A stretch of DNA of 64,000 nucleotides from Azolla caroliniana. Its lineage: Eukaryota; Polypodiophyta. The number at the start of each line of letters is the position of its first letter. Position 1 is the stretch's first letter. The notes under the pieces are model-generated. The model was not told where the DNA came from, searched no databases, and was given only the letters and a program-made list of their open reading frames with translations. A program made the translations under genes and the position numbers. Of this stretch, positions 11,315 through 23,018 are shown piece after piece. The DNA lies in the NCBI GenBank assembly GCA_043228905.1, contig JBHGNT010000018.1, positions 10,664,001 to 10,728,000 of the forward strand, given 5' to 3'.

Positions 11315-11788
11315 TGTTATGTACACATAACGTTGGTGAGGGTAGGTCACTAATATTTACATTAGTGAAGGGTATGTTCACTATTATTAAAAAGGGGACT
11401 AATGATTGGATAGAATGAATGATATGTGCATGCACTATCATGATTTAGACAACCAATGAATAGAGAGCCTTTTAGAAAGGCACATCTATTCAAGGGGCCT
11501 AGGAAAAGGTATAAATATGAGGCTTAGCTACCCTCATAGGGACCATCACGTCGGAAGGCTGCTGTCGTAGACACCGGTGGTGCGGGCTAGGCTTTCGTCT
11601 CGACGATCGTGTTTATCTCTTCCAAGGTATTAGTCATCCTAATATCCGGCGGTATGGGACGTCGATGGTAGGTTGGCTATGTCTAGATCATAGCTCGGGG
11701 GTGGTCGGGTGGAACGGGTTCTTCTATCCAATCTATTTTCTTCCTTTTTACTTGATTTGGTCTATTGATTAGTAATAGACTCTTAACA
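11315..11788 (+). repeat. G4 3' LTR (474 bases)
   Basis: It starts TGTTATGTACACATAACG just after the polypurine tract and ends CTTAACA. A TATA box TATAAAT is at 11510-11516. The start contains an inverted repeat (GTTATGT/ACATAAC). No second copy is found in the window. Confidence 0.8.
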
Positions 11789-12127
11789 TGGTTCCTGTCT
11801 AGGGGTGTGGAAATCGGTCGGCATTCCGTCATGCCAAACTTGCACAGCATATTCAACACATAGTGTCTTTGTGAGAGCAATATGCCGTCGGGGGTTCGGA
11901 TCACCTCGATCCCAAGGAAATAGTGAAGGTCCCCCAGGTCCTTCATCTCAAATGCGTCCGACAGCTGGGACTTGACTTGGCTAATTTCATCGAGTCTGGG
12001 TCCGGTGATGACTAGATCATCAACATACAACAAGATGCAAACCGAACCATCCAGACCTTGCCGAATGAACAACAAAGAGTCGGAGTTGGAGGCTGCAAAC
12101 CCCATCTTATGCAACCGGTGTGTGATC
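11789..12127 (-). pseudogene. B6: 339-base copia reverse transcriptase scrap
   Basis: This piece matches positions 18186-18524 of element B1 with only seven differences, all transitions. On the minus strand it encodes the RT stretch around YVDDLVITG through GDLHYFLGIEVI and the following motif. It begins exactly where the G4 LTR ends and stops abruptly at 12127, where plus-strand gag sequence begins. It has no LTR or primer site of its own. Confidence 0.85.
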
Positions 12128-13066
12128 AAGTTTGGGATAAACTTAAGAAAACTTATGAGAATACTACTCCTGTGAATCAGATGCATTTGATGAGAAAACT
12201 TGTCAGTATGAGGCTTGATGAGTCGAAAGGTGCAACAGACCATCTATCGTTATTCACAGGTACTCTCTCCCAACTACAAGATTCAGGATTACCAACTTTT
12301 GATGACAAGCTCAAAGCTATTTTCTTACTTATGACTTTACCTGATTTGTGGGAAACATTAGTTGTTTCACTATCTAATAGCCCCACCTTGACCTTCGATG
12401 GTGTGCGGGGCTCTATTCTCAATGAAGAGATTAGAAGACAATCTAGCGAAGAAGGTAGTGGTTCAACATACAATATTAGGGGGAGATATGATATGAGGAA
12501 CCCAAATGTAGGACAAAGAAATAGAAGTAAGAGTAGAGGGAAAGGAAAGCAACAAGATATCACATGCTATTAGTGTGGCCATAAAGGTCATAAGAAACCT
12601 GATTGTAGATATTTGAAGATGGAACTAGAAAGGAAGAAGAATGTAGGAGAGAAGAAAAATAAAAATGATAAATTTAATACAACAGAGAAAGCTAATATGA
12701 CTTCAAATGTTATCATTGAAGACCTATCTGGTGAAGATGGTGATGTACTTTGTATTACATGTGATGCCTTCATAACTCATGTTCAAGACATGCAAATCAC
12801 CAAAACAGATGTTATTGATGCTTTATTGTCAATCGATGATGGATTGACACAAACATGGATAGTAGACTCTAGGGCTTCTTTTCATGTTACCCCATGTTTG
12901 GAGTGCTTTACCACATTTGCCGCAGGCAGTTATGGAAAAGTTTATCTTGGTAAAAATAGTGCTTGCAATATTGATGGTATTGGAACCATACACTTGTCTT
13001 TGGATAATGGTCAAGAGCTCATGCTCAAAGATGTTAGGTATGTTCCTAGCATTAAGAAAAGTTTGC
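12128..13066 (+). pseudogene. C6: copia gag-protease fragment
   Basis: A plus-strand remnant of a copia polyprotein distinct from the C1 family and AT-richer. It has Gag (WDKLKKTYENTT..., LMTLPDLWETLVVSLS), then a zinc knuckle interrupted by TAG within the first CxxC (near 12570), then CGHKGHKKPDC. The protease reads DSRASFH in place of DSGASFH, so the active site is mutated. The piece ends at KDVRYVPSIKKSLLS, where gypsy sequence on the other strand takes over. No LTRs are seen. Confidence 0.82.
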
Positions 13067-14573
13067 TATCAAACCATGGTAATCCCAAAACAATGGGATG
13101 TTCTGGGATACTAATTATATTAAATGATATTTCACATGCTAAGTTATCTGGGACAATATTAACGGGCTCTGACTCTTCAATGATATTTCCGGAAGCGATG
13201 GGACGACCATCAATGACTACTACAGAGGCTGGACACGAGAGTTTTCTTAGGGATATCTGATGAGTTTGGGAAAATTTCCTATCCATGAAGCAAGAGTTGG
13301 CTGTGGAATCTAAGAGTACTTTTAGTACTAACCATTACTTGAGCTAAGAACACATTGCTAACTTGCTTAGAAGAAATGGAACCACTAATGGGTTGCACAG
13401 ATCTAGGGTTGTCCAACCAAACGGCTCCTATTTTGGCTAGACATAATCGTTTAACTCTTCTTCTAGTTGACTAAGGATTTCAAATTTATTTGAAAGGCTC
13501 GGGCTATTAGGACTATCGGACACACCTAGAGAAATAGACTCGGGTTTAGTACTATTAGTAATAGTGGTTATTTGATTTACCTGCCTTTTTGGCTGATGGG
13601 GACAGTTCACTGCAATATGCCCTAGTCCCCCGCAATACAGACATAGTCGATTTGCCCTGTGTCGCTGCTTTTCTTCTTCCGATAGTGGTCCGCCACGACG
13701 TGTGGTGTCGATTTCCATTGGAGTCGGAGTATTTGTTGGATATGCATTATATGACTCCCTCGGAAAAGGTTTCGCTACCATTGCGGCGTAGGTGGACTCT
13801 GATCTTGCCCTTGGCATCTGGAATTGTCGTTCCGAACGTCGTTCGAAAAGACGGTTCTCTCATCTCACCGCGCGACTGATTGCTTTTGTTAGTGACTTTG
13901 GTTCTTCGGGGAAGGTCAAGAGTAAATCCTTGACATCGTTGCGTAAACCATAACGAAATTTCTCTATCAATGCTTGATCATCCCAAGGGATATCGGCGAC
14001 GAGTAGGCGGAAATCTGCAGCGTATGCGGAGGCTAGACAATCACCTTGGCGTAATTGCCAGATTTTGTTGATTGTAGTTCTTATGCTATCAGTATCTCCA
14101 AAACTGGCTTTAAACTCACTTATAAATTCTTCAAAATTGTTTAGTAATGGAGATTCCTTTTCCAACAACAGAGTGAACCATGCCAACGTTAAGCCACTAA
14201 GTAGGGTGCCTACTAGTCCCACTCGTGATGCATCGGTGGGATATCGAGAAGGATGCATTTGAATCACTAAACGTACCTGGTTCAAAAAACCTCTAAACTG
14301 TGATCGAGTCCCATTAAATTTTGCAGGAAGACCGATCTTGGGTTCTTTGTGAATCCCTTGAGTGCTTGATCCTTGATGTTGTAATAATACAATAGTCGCA
14401 TCAAGTTGTTGTACACGTAACGTCAACTCCCCGTGTTGTTCTTTTTCCAGCACTATTTGTTGAAGATCCCCCAACAAACTGTGATTTTCTTGTTCTAGTG
14501 CTACAAATTTCTCCTTTAAGCACTATAGCTCTGAGAAAACAGATTGATATTCTTGAGCGCTGACAGTTTCCAT
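13067..14573 (-). pseudogene. G5 gag-protease remnant
   Basis: Gag starts at ATG 14573. A stop (TAG, 14523-14525) follows after 16 codons. Two further open stretches (13860-14477 and 13437-13817) hold a gypsy Gag core (AKFNGTRSQFRGFLNQ, FGDTDSIRTT) and a CCHC knuckle CLYCGGLGHIAVNC. The end at 13067-13286 encodes the protease flap and the HPIVLGLPWF motif. Frame breaks separate the pieces. The Gag type differs from that of G4. Confidence 0.78.
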
Positions 14574-14720
14574 TTTACTAGGGAGGATAAGAGGATTAGT
14601 ATGAAGGGAAGAAAGGGGTAAGAAGATGAGGGAAACCGAAAAGAAGACCGGAAAAAGGGATATGTAAGAAGATAAAAGGAAGAGGAGGAGACGGAAGGAA
14701 GACGGGAAATCGGTTCAAAC

Positions 14721-14818
14721 TGTCAGGATCAGTACTAAGACAGAGAAGGAATTACTACTAAAAGATGAGGATTAGTACTAAGGGAGGTGTAGAACTCTTG
14801 AGAGAAGGAAAGAGTGAG

Positions 14819-14857
<39 letters not shown>

Positions 14858-15140
14858 TGATAAAAGATATATATTGTGTGAAGAGAGTATACAATAGTAG
14901 CTAGGAGGCTTAAGACTGGCGTTGAACCGATTTGGTTCGAAATAATGCCTTGTGCCTCCTTTTATAGTATTCTCAGGAATACTCTTGAAGTTTCTAGAAT
15001 AGAGAAATCTGGAATATACATCAATTTTCCATAATAAAACTTAAATGAAAATAATATCCTACATATTACAATAGATGGTATAATAGTCAAGAGCTCGACC
15101 TATGTAACCTAAGGTCTTGGGTTCGAGTCTTGCCACATCA
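14721..15140 (-). repeat. G5 5' LTR (420 bases) with GA microsatellite
   Basis: Plus-strand ends are TGTCAGGATC and CCACATCA, giving TG...CA in both directions. A minus-strand TATA box (TATAAAA) is at 14960-14966. A (GA)n run lies at about 14821-14853. The outer 70 bases (15072-15140) contain a GGTTCGAGTCT box-B-like motif. The partner LTR is not in the window, so the outer limit is inferred from the junction with B2. Confidence 0.65.
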
Positions 15141-16452
15141 TGATAGCTGTAGATAATTGTTGAAATGGCCGGAAAAGAATAATGTTCACTTGATCTTCCT
15201 CTCTGTTTCCCATTCTACAAGACTCTGTAGGTTCCGAAAACAGTTGAAAACTTCGCTTTTCCTTTCAATTAGGTAAATCCATGTGTGTCAGCTATAGTCG
15301 TCGATGAAGGAGACGAAATATCGGCTCCCACCAAGACTAACGTTCTGTGTCGGTCCCTATACATTCAAATGTATTAGATCGAGCTTGTTACGGCTCCGGT
15401 TTCTTTCGATGGGGAACGGAAGCCGGTGTTGCTTCCCGAGTTGGCATACTTCACATATTTGGGCCTTTCGGCCACTGAATTTCGGCAATCCGAAAACAAC
15501 CTGTTTCGATTGCAGGTCTTGAAGCCTCTGATAGTTGACGTGGCCAATCCGCTTGTGCCACAGGTCGATATTGGATTCGAACTTCTGTCCTTTTGCAAAC
15601 ATAATGGTGCCGATGTCGTTGGTGTCAAGTATAAACATCCTCCCATCCCGACACCCTTGCGCAATTATAAGGCCTTCTTCCTCGATGAAGCACCCGAGGT
15701 GCGTAAACTGCACCTACATCCCCTGGTCTACGATCTACCCGACCGACACCAGGTTCTTTGAGATTGTCGGAACATGTAGTACGTTCATCAGCTTTCCCTT
15801 TTGTCTGACATGGCCTAAAGGGACTTCTCAGACATACAAATTCGAAAGTCGAGTGTCGTCTCCAGTTTCGACAACTCCCAATTGCTCTAGCTTTTCCAAA
15901 ATCGAGAACCACTCTTCATGGCTCATCATTTGGTTTGATGCTCCGTAGTCAACGTATCACACTTCCTCTGATACAAAAGTGGTCTTCTTCATCGAGTTCG
16001 CCTTGTGTTTCATCACAAAGGCTGGCCTTTTTCCAGTCTTTCCGGTTCCGGATCCTTCCGATCCTTCTGAGTAGTGCGAGCTTTGTTGGTTCCCTTCTCC
16101 GGCCTTGCTGGATCCGGATTTATCCGAATCGGCGCGCTTCTTCCAACACTCGCTCTCTTAGTGGCCTTTCTTGCCACAATACCAGCATTCCATTTCGGCC
16201 TTCCCATGCCGGTTTCCGGTGCCGCTTTGACTCCCCCTGCTTGTGGAGGGTTCGGAAATGTTGTCGGCACCATCATTGTGCCTCCGGTTCTACTCTTGTC
16301 TACCGCTACTATTGCGTGCCGACCCACCTCATCCTCCATGCCCACGGGGCCGATCCGCCTCTGTGTACAGCATCCAGTTGCCCGATTGAGCAGTCATTGA
16401 CCCACTCGCGTGGTTTTCTTCGACCATCAACATCGATTTCAGGTGGAAGAGG
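15141..16452 (-). pseudogene. B2 (left part): copia integrase to gag remnant
   Basis: Minus-strand copia remnant, roughly 80% like B1. It keeps the GAG-pre-integrase domain (WHKRIGHVNYQRLQDL, CQLGKQHRLPF) and part of the integrase core, then protease and zinc-knuckle regions broken by stops. Sequence continues at 22225 after the inserted element B1. RT, RNase H and the 3' LTR are missing on the left, where G5 begins. Confidence 0.82.
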
Positions 16453-16837
16453 TGTAAAAAGGAAGGTGCAGAAGTGTTAGATAACCAGCCTAGCCAGATA
16501 GTAACACATAGAGAGAGATTAACACAAAGAAGGTATGCAGGCAGAGAAAGAGCAGAACAACCTAAATCTATTATAACAACTCTGTAAGATTCTCTATACG
16601 TACAACGTGCTCAACAACACTATTTATACAAGTCCTAAGAGGACTGACAGAAGTACGGTGTACTTCAATGCTCACACGAGCGTCTGACACTAACTACGAG
16701 ACATTAACTACATAGTAGTCTAGGCCGCTACTAGGCTTCCAGTTACTGCTGGATCTGGCTCCTTAGCTCACCGGCGCACCGATCCGACTCATCCTTCCGG
16801 ATGCCGATCCGGATCCGATTGAGCTTGCCGCTCAATA
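16453..16837 (-). repeat. B1 3' LTR (385 bases)
   Basis: Starts TGTAAAAAGG and ends CTCAATA, where the partner ends CTCAACA. It is preceded on the minus strand by the polypurine tract. U3 contains GGATCCG-rich sequence. Confidence 0.88.
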
Positions 16838-17152
16838 CTCCCCCTCAAGATCAACTTGAGGTCAGATTGTAGTGTCAGTCTCCATGGTAGACGGTTCTTC
16901 CACACGGCTCCTTCTGGCGTCACTCAGCCTCGCTCGCGCTCCTTGTCTTGTCCGGTCCCATTTGCCGCGACCCTTCTGATTTTGCACACCTCGACCTCCT
17001 CGGTCAGCTTGTCTGCTCAACAGGCCCAATTCAGCTCTCTCGCTACTATGATTTCGGCACCTGTCGATTCGTCAATTCCTTCGTGTTGGCGTCGACTTTC
17101 CCTACCTTCTCGTCCTCTTGGCCTTCAATTGATCCGATTCTTCCGAATTTAT

Positions 17153-20100
17153 CTATTGAACATAATCGGCTATCTCCGATTCGTTCCAGCTCTTGTCCGA
17201 ATCGGTCGCTCCCGATTCGTCTTTCGGTTCCATGCCCTTCACCACATCGGACCATGTCCGGGTCTTGGCCTTCTTCATCCGGTCGGCTCTGTCCTTCTTG
17301 AATCTGTCGTTGCTGCCGCTTGTTCCAACTTGTTCGGATGTGTCAACTTCCTTTGTCGACTCGGCTCCTTTCTTCTTCTTGTCTCTCCCTTTGTCGGTTC
17401 TTTCCTCACCGGCGCAATCGACAGCTTCTTTGCCTTTGCCCGTTCTGGTGTCTTTGCCCATTCTCCCCCTCAAGTGTGGCACGTCGAGATGCAGAACACC
17501 AACCATTTCGGTGAAGTGCTACAACTTGTCCGACCCGAGCGGTTTGGTGAAGATGTCGGCAACTTGTCGATCCGTATGAACATACCGAAGTTCGACTTCA
17601 CCGCTCAGGACACGCTTACGCACGAAGTGGTAGTGCACTTCTATGTGCTTTGTGCAAGCATGGAATACGGGGTTCTTGGTGAGTTGCATGCTACTTACGT
17701 TGTCGTAGTAGATCAGGATCGAGGTTGTCACCTTGATCCACAGGTCTTGCAGCAGTCGCCGAAGCCAAATGGTTTCACAGGTGGCAATGGTAGCGCCCCA
17801 GTATTCAGCCTCAGTGCTCGAAAGGGCCACTGTTGGCTGCTTTTTGCTGCTCCACGCAACAACCATGCTACCAAGGGAAAACATATAGCCGGAAGTGGAT
17901 CGACGATCCGATGCATCGTCGGCCCAGTCGGCATCGGTGTAGCTGACTAGCTCTTCTGTTATACCATGCCGGTATAACAATCCCCAGTCCTTCGTGCCGC
18001 TCACATATCGCAGAATTCGATGCGCGCATAGAAGGTGCTCCACGGTTGGCTTCTACATATATTGGCTAAACACGCCGACCGGATAACTGATGTCGGGTCG
18101 GATGATTGTTAAATATATAAGGCTTTCGACAATTTGTTGGAACCGCTTCTCATCGTAGGCCAGTCCAGAGTCGGGATGGAGCTTCTGGTTCCTGTCTAGG
18201 GGTGTGGAAATCAGTCGGCATTCCGTCATGCCAAACTTGTACAGCATATTCAACACATAGTGTCTTTGTGAGAGCAATATGCCGTCGGGGGTTCGGATCA
18301 CCTCGATCCCAAGGAAATAGTGAAGGTCCCCCAGGTCCTTCATCTCAAATGTGTCCGACAGCTGGGACTTGATTTGGCTAATTTCATCGAGTCCGGGTCC
18401 GGTGATGACTAGATCATCAACATACAACAAGATGCAAACCGAACCGTCCAGACCTTGCCGAATGAACAACAAAGAGTCGGAGTTGGAGGCTGCAAACCCC
18501 ATCTTATGCAACTGGTGTGTGATCTTTGCATTCCAAGCTCGAGGGGCTTGCTTCAGGCCATAGACTTCTTCAGCCGGCATACCGCCGACTGGAAACCGGG
18601 GGGTTGGGTCATAAAGACCTCTTCTTCAAGATTGCCTTGAAGAAATGCATTCTTCATGTCCATCTAGTGAAGATGCCACCCCCTTGTCGCAGCAACCACC
18701 AGCACCACACGAACCATCGTCATCTTCGCTACCGGAGGGAAGGTCTCGTCATAGTCGATCCGTGGGTCTGCGCTTATCCCTTCGCCACTAACTGGGCCTT
18801 GTACCGGTTAACCGAACCGTCGGTATTGTACTTTACCTTGTACACCCACTTACATCCGATCGGTTTACAGTGTCGAGGAGGGTCAACTAGGTCCCAAGTG
18901 TCATTGGCATCAAGTGCCTGCATTTCTTCCTCCATAACGGCACGCCAATTTGCATCCTTTGCCGCTTCTGCGTAGCTCTCCGGCTCACGCACTTCCGCCA
19001 CCTTGGTCATGTACGCATAGTGATGCGCCATGTACTCATTGTACCCAGACTGCTTCACAGGGTTCTTCTGGTGGGAAGACTAGCGTAACTTATCGTTACC
19101 TAGTTTGAGGCCCATCTTGGTTGGTTCGGTCTTCGTTGCCGAAGATCCGCCTTGTTCTTTTTCAGAGTCGGATCCGCTCCAATCCGACTCACCACTGCCG
19201 GTCTCGTGCTCCGGCATCTTTGTCTTCCCCTTTTCTTTGCGCGTGAACCGTCTCCTCGGTTCCTTGCGCAGGGAGAGCACGACAGAGTCTCTACTACTCG
19301 CTGGTTCCTCATCCCGACTCAGCCGCTCGTTCGGCCCGCTCAACTGAAATGATTCCGGACTCACATCTAGAGTCTCAAACCCTTCGTCTTCTAATTGGAC
19401 CGGTTCAAGCTCACTAGCCTCATCCTTCGATATCGGGTCGGGGTCGGAAGTCGGAGCCGCTAAGGCATACCATGATGTCGTCTCATCAAACTTAACATCT
19501 CGGCTAACTCGGACCTGCTTCGTCCGGGGGTTATAACGCTTCTACCCCTTTTGCTCATGGGAGTAACCGATCAGGATGCATTTCTCCGACTTTGCATTCA
19601 ACTTCCTTCGCTTCTCATCCGGCACATGCACGTATGCAATGCTACTGAATATCCGAAGGTGTCTCAAATTCGGCTTGCGCCCGAAGTACAGCTCATGCGC
19701 GGACACCTTGTCACCGATCCGGTTTTGGATATAGACGGTTGTCCAAACCGCGTCAGCCCAGTAGAAATGGGGCATGCTCTTCTCCTCTAGCATTGCCCGT
19801 CGCCGCGTCAACAATCGACCGGTTCTTCCTTTCGGCCACACTGTTTTGCTCCGGTGTGTACCTGCAGCTGAATTCTCTCCGAATTCCGTTCTACTACAAA
19901 TAACTGTTGAATTGGTCGGAAAAATATTCTTTTCCGCTATCCAACCGCAAGCACTTGATCTTCCTCTCCATTTCCCATTCAACAAAGCTTTGCAGTTTCC
20001 GGAAACACTCGAAAGTCCGCTCTTTCGCTCAATGAGGTAGATCCATGTGTGCCGGCTATAGTCGTCAATGAAGGAGACGAAGTATCGACTCCCGCCAAGA

Positions 20101-21746
20101 CTAACGTTTTGTGTCGGTCCCCATACATCCGAATGAAGTAGGTCGAGCTTGTTACGGCTACGGTTTCGTTCGGTGAGGAATGGAAGCCGGTGTTGCTTCC
20201 CAAGTTGGCAGGCTTCACATATTTGGACTTTCCGGCCATTAAACTTCGGCAAACCGAAAACAACTTGTTTCGTTTGCAGGTCTTGAAGCCTCCGGTAATT
20301 GACGTGGCCGATCCGCTTGTGCTAGACATCAATATCCGATTCAATCTTCTGTCCTTTGGCGAACAAAGCAGTGCCGACGTAATTGGTGTCGAGGATGAAC
20401 ATCCTCCCATCTCTGCGCCCTTGCGTAATAATCTGGCCCTCTTCCTCGATGAAGCACCAAAGGTGCGTAAACCGCACTTGCATCCCCTGGTCAACAACCT
20501 GACCGACTAACACTAGGTTCTTCGTGATAGTTGAAATGTGTAATACATTCATCAGCTTCCCCCTCAATTCGACGTGGCTCAAAGGGACTTCTCCAACATG
20601 CACGATTGGGTGAGGAGTGTCATCTCCGGTTTTGACGACTCCTGGTTGTTCCGGTTTCTCCAAGAAAGAGAACCACTCTCTGTGGCTCGTCATGTGATTC
20701 GACGCACCGGAATCAACATGCCACACTTCCTTCGATTTGGAAGTGGTCTTCTTCATCGAGTTAGCCTCGTGTTTCATCACAAAGGTTGGCCCTTTACCGG
20801 CTTTTCCGGTTTTGGATCCTCCCGATACTTCTGCGTAGTGCGAGTATTGTCGGTTCTCTCTGCCGGCCTTGCCAGATCGGGATATGTCCGAATCGGCGCG
20901 CTTCTTCCAGCAGTCGCTTTCTCTGTGGCCCTTTTTACCACAATACCAGCATTCTGTGTCAGCCGTTGCTTCTCGCCGGCCTCCGGCGCCGCCTTGACTC
21001 CCCTTGCTTGTGGAGGGTCCGGAACTGTTGTCAGCATGTTCTCTGTGCCTTCGGTCCTGCTCTTGCTTGCCGCTACCATTGCGAGCCGACCCGCCTCATC
21101 CACCACGCCCATGGGGCCGATCCGCCTCCATGTACAACATCCGGTTGTCAGAGGGTGCACTTGTTGATGCCCTGGCGTGGTTCTCCTCTACAAGGAGCAT
21201 CGACTATAAGTCGAAAAATGACGGCATATTCTCCCTTGTACACACCGCCATTCGGAGCGCTCTGAACTTAGACGTTAGGCCCCCAAGACAAATCTGCACC
21301 ATCTCATCTTCCTCTACAGTGACGTTGATAGAGGCAAGTGAGTCATAGATCTCTTTGATTGAGGCCGTGTAATCGGCCACTGACATGTCCTTCTATCGGA
21401 CATTGCTCAACTCCTATCGGAGTTGCAGCTTCCAGGCCGTAGTGCTTGCCACAAAAACCTTCTTCAAGTTTCCCCAAGCTTCTTTTGGTGACTTGGCATC
21501 TCGGACATGGCTCAACAGCTGGTCTCCGACACTGGACGCAAAGCAGTACATCACTCTACTTGCTGCTTGTTCCCACACTAGGAAGTCCTTGTGTGCTGCA
21601 TCAGGTGTTGTGTCGTTAGCTACGTCGACATAGCTCCAGTAACCATGCCCAAGCAGGTATTGGTGCATCTTGTATGACCAAGATGCGTAGTTGGATCTGT
21701 CGAGCTTCTCCATCGGGAGCGAGCTAGCCATTCCTCTGTCCATCAC
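17153..21746 (-). pseudogene. B1 gag-pol, many stops, with a C-terminal extension
   Basis: Gag starts near 21744 (MDRGMASSLPMEKLDRSNYA) with a copia Gag fold (SYVDVANDT, SPKEAWGNLKKVF). Broken pieces then cover the CCHC region, the protease (VDSGASNHM near 20720), GAG-pre-integrase and integrase (19542-20252), RT (GCKWVYKVKYN at about 18800; YVDDLVITG near 18420) and RNase H (17519-18043, STEAEY, DIFTKPLGSDKL). A TAG follows KL, but the same frame stays open to 17153. It encodes about 110 further highly charged residues with TRTWSDVVKGM. B3 shows the same extension, and there the codon at this stop is CGG. Confidence 0.85.
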
Positions 21747-21835
21747 TTCTCTTTATGTTCTTACCGGGTCTTAGGGTTTGTCTTTAGATGCTGATGTCAA
21801 CTGCAGAGGTTCTCAACCCTCGCGCTCTGATACCA

Positions 21836-22224
21836 TGTAAAAATGAAGGTGCGGAAGCATTAGACAACCGGCTTAGCCAAATAGTAGCACATAGAGAGAG
21901 ATTAACACACAAAAGGTACGCAGGAGAGATAGAGAAAGAGCAGAACAACTTAAATCTATTATAACAACTCTGTAAGATTCTTTGTACATACAACGTGCTC
22001 AACAACACTATTTATACAAGTCCTAAGAGGACTGACAGAAGTACGGTGTACTTCAATGCTCACACGAGCGTCTGACACTAACTACGAGACATTAACTACC
22101 TAGTAGTCTAGGCCGCTACTAGGCTTCTGGTTATTGCTGGATCCGGCTCCCGAACTCACCGGCTCACCGATCCGGCTCAGGTTTATTCAGCCGATTCGGA
22201 TCCGGTTGAGCTTGCCGCTCAACA
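21836..22224 (-). repeat. B1 5' LTR (389 bases)
   Basis: Begins TGTAAAAATG right after the primer site and ends CTCAACA. A minus-strand TATA box TATAAATA is at 22009-22016. It is homologous to the 3' LTR of B3 (35893-36291), which shares the AAGTGCTCATTGAGCAC type segment after the TATA box. Confidence 0.88.
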
Positions 22225-22857
22225 AGAAGGACGGTGGTTTGTCCCGAGTTCAAATGGTTGTACAGATTGGCCCATACTGGTGTGCTACACCACTGAGGCA
22301 GATCTGGACCATCTCGTCCTCACCCACCATCATGTTGATGGAACCGAGCGTGTCGCAAATCTCGTTGATCTTAGTGGTGTAGTCGGTGACTGACATGTCC
22401 CGTTGCCAGATAATGTTGAGCTCTTGCTGGAACTGCAACTTCCGAGCCGTGGTACTTGTAGTGAAAATCTTCCGAAGATTTTCCCAGGCTTCCTTCGGTG
22501 ACTTTGCATCTCCGATGTAGCCTAGCATTTGGTCGTGCACACAGGACGCGTGGCAATATAGCACTCTTCTTGCTCCTTGCTCCTATGGCGGGAAGTCCTT
22601 GTGTGCCGAATCCAGCGTTGCTACATTTGCTCCTTCCACGTAGCTCTAGTATCTGTGCCCAGCAGGTACTAATGCATTTTATACGACCAGGATGCATAAT
22701 TGGTCTAGTCGAGATTTTTTGTCGGAAGCGAGCTCACCATGCTTCTGTCCATACCTTCTCTTTTCGGTCTATTCTTTTACCGGTGGTTAGGGTTTGTCTT
22801 CAAAAAAGAAAACGCTTGTCGCCAACAGAGGTTCTCAACCCTCGCACTCTGATACCA
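22225..22857 (-). pseudogene. B2 (right part): gag start and primer site
   Basis: Continuation of B2 beyond B1. On the minus strand it encodes a copia Gag segment (SPKEAWENLRKIF, QRDMSVTDYTTKINE) with stops in the N-terminal part. The primer site (CTCTGATACCA on the plus strand, 22847-22857) directly precedes the LTR remnant. Confidence 0.82.
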
Positions 22858-23018
22858 TGAAAAGAATAGCGTGCGGAAGCTTGTAGACAAACCGGTTCAG
22901 CCGGATTACAACAATAAGACAAAGAATGAAAGCTTAGGAACAAAGAATACATAGGAGAGACAGAGAGAGCAGAACAATAAAACTCAATTCAAAATAATAT
23001 CACTCTATACATAAGGAT
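22858..23018 (-). repeat. B2 5' LTR, truncated
   Basis: About 160 bases match the R/U5 end of the B3 LTR in reverse orientation (TGAAAAGAATAG..., AAGCTT, ACAGAGAGAGCAGAACAATA). The match stops near 23018, where plus-strand fragment B4 begins, so U3 is lost. Confidence 0.75.

Larger units (their letters stand above)
7092..11788 (+). mobile_element. G4: Ty3/gypsy chromovirus lacking a 5' LTR
   Basis: Gag and pol are both open on the plus strand, followed by a polypurine tract (GAAGTAGGGGAG, 11301-11312) and a 3' LTR at 11315-11788. The integrase ends in a chromodomain, which defines chromoviruses. The matching upstream LTR is not found to the left, so the element is 5'-truncated or rearranged. 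The LTR end at 11788 abuts an unrelated copia RT fragment, so the last LTR base marks an insertion boundary. Confidence 0.88.
13067..15140 (-). mobile_element. G5: 5' part of a Ty3/gypsy element
   Basis: Reading leftwards: 5' LTR (14721-15140), a purine-rich leader with a GA microsatellite, gag (start 14573) and the start of protease, cut off near 13067. The LTR ends abut element B2 at 15141, so G5 inserted there or replaced the rest of B2. RT and integrase are absent. Confidence 0.8.
16453..22224 (-). mobile_element. B1: full-length decayed copia element inside B2
   Basis: LTRs at 16453-16837 and 21836-22224 flank a complete but decayed gag-pol on the minus strand. The flanking five bases are AGAGG (16448-16452) and AGAAG (22225-22229), a target duplication with one mismatch. 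B2 sequence on the two sides joins up across B1. The LTRs differ at many positions, so B1 is much older than C1 or C4. PBS (GCTCTGATACCA on the plus strand, 21824-21835) and polypurine tract (CTTGAGGGGGAG on the minus strand, 16838-16849) are in the expected places. Confidence 0.9.

Noticed and set aside
11789-12127. B6 as the missing RT part of B2
   Set aside because: B6 is about 98% like B1, while B2 is only about 80% like B1, so they are different copies.
15072-15140. Functional tRNA gene
   Set aside because: Box-like motifs are present but I cannot fold a full cloverleaf with acceptor and anticodon stems.
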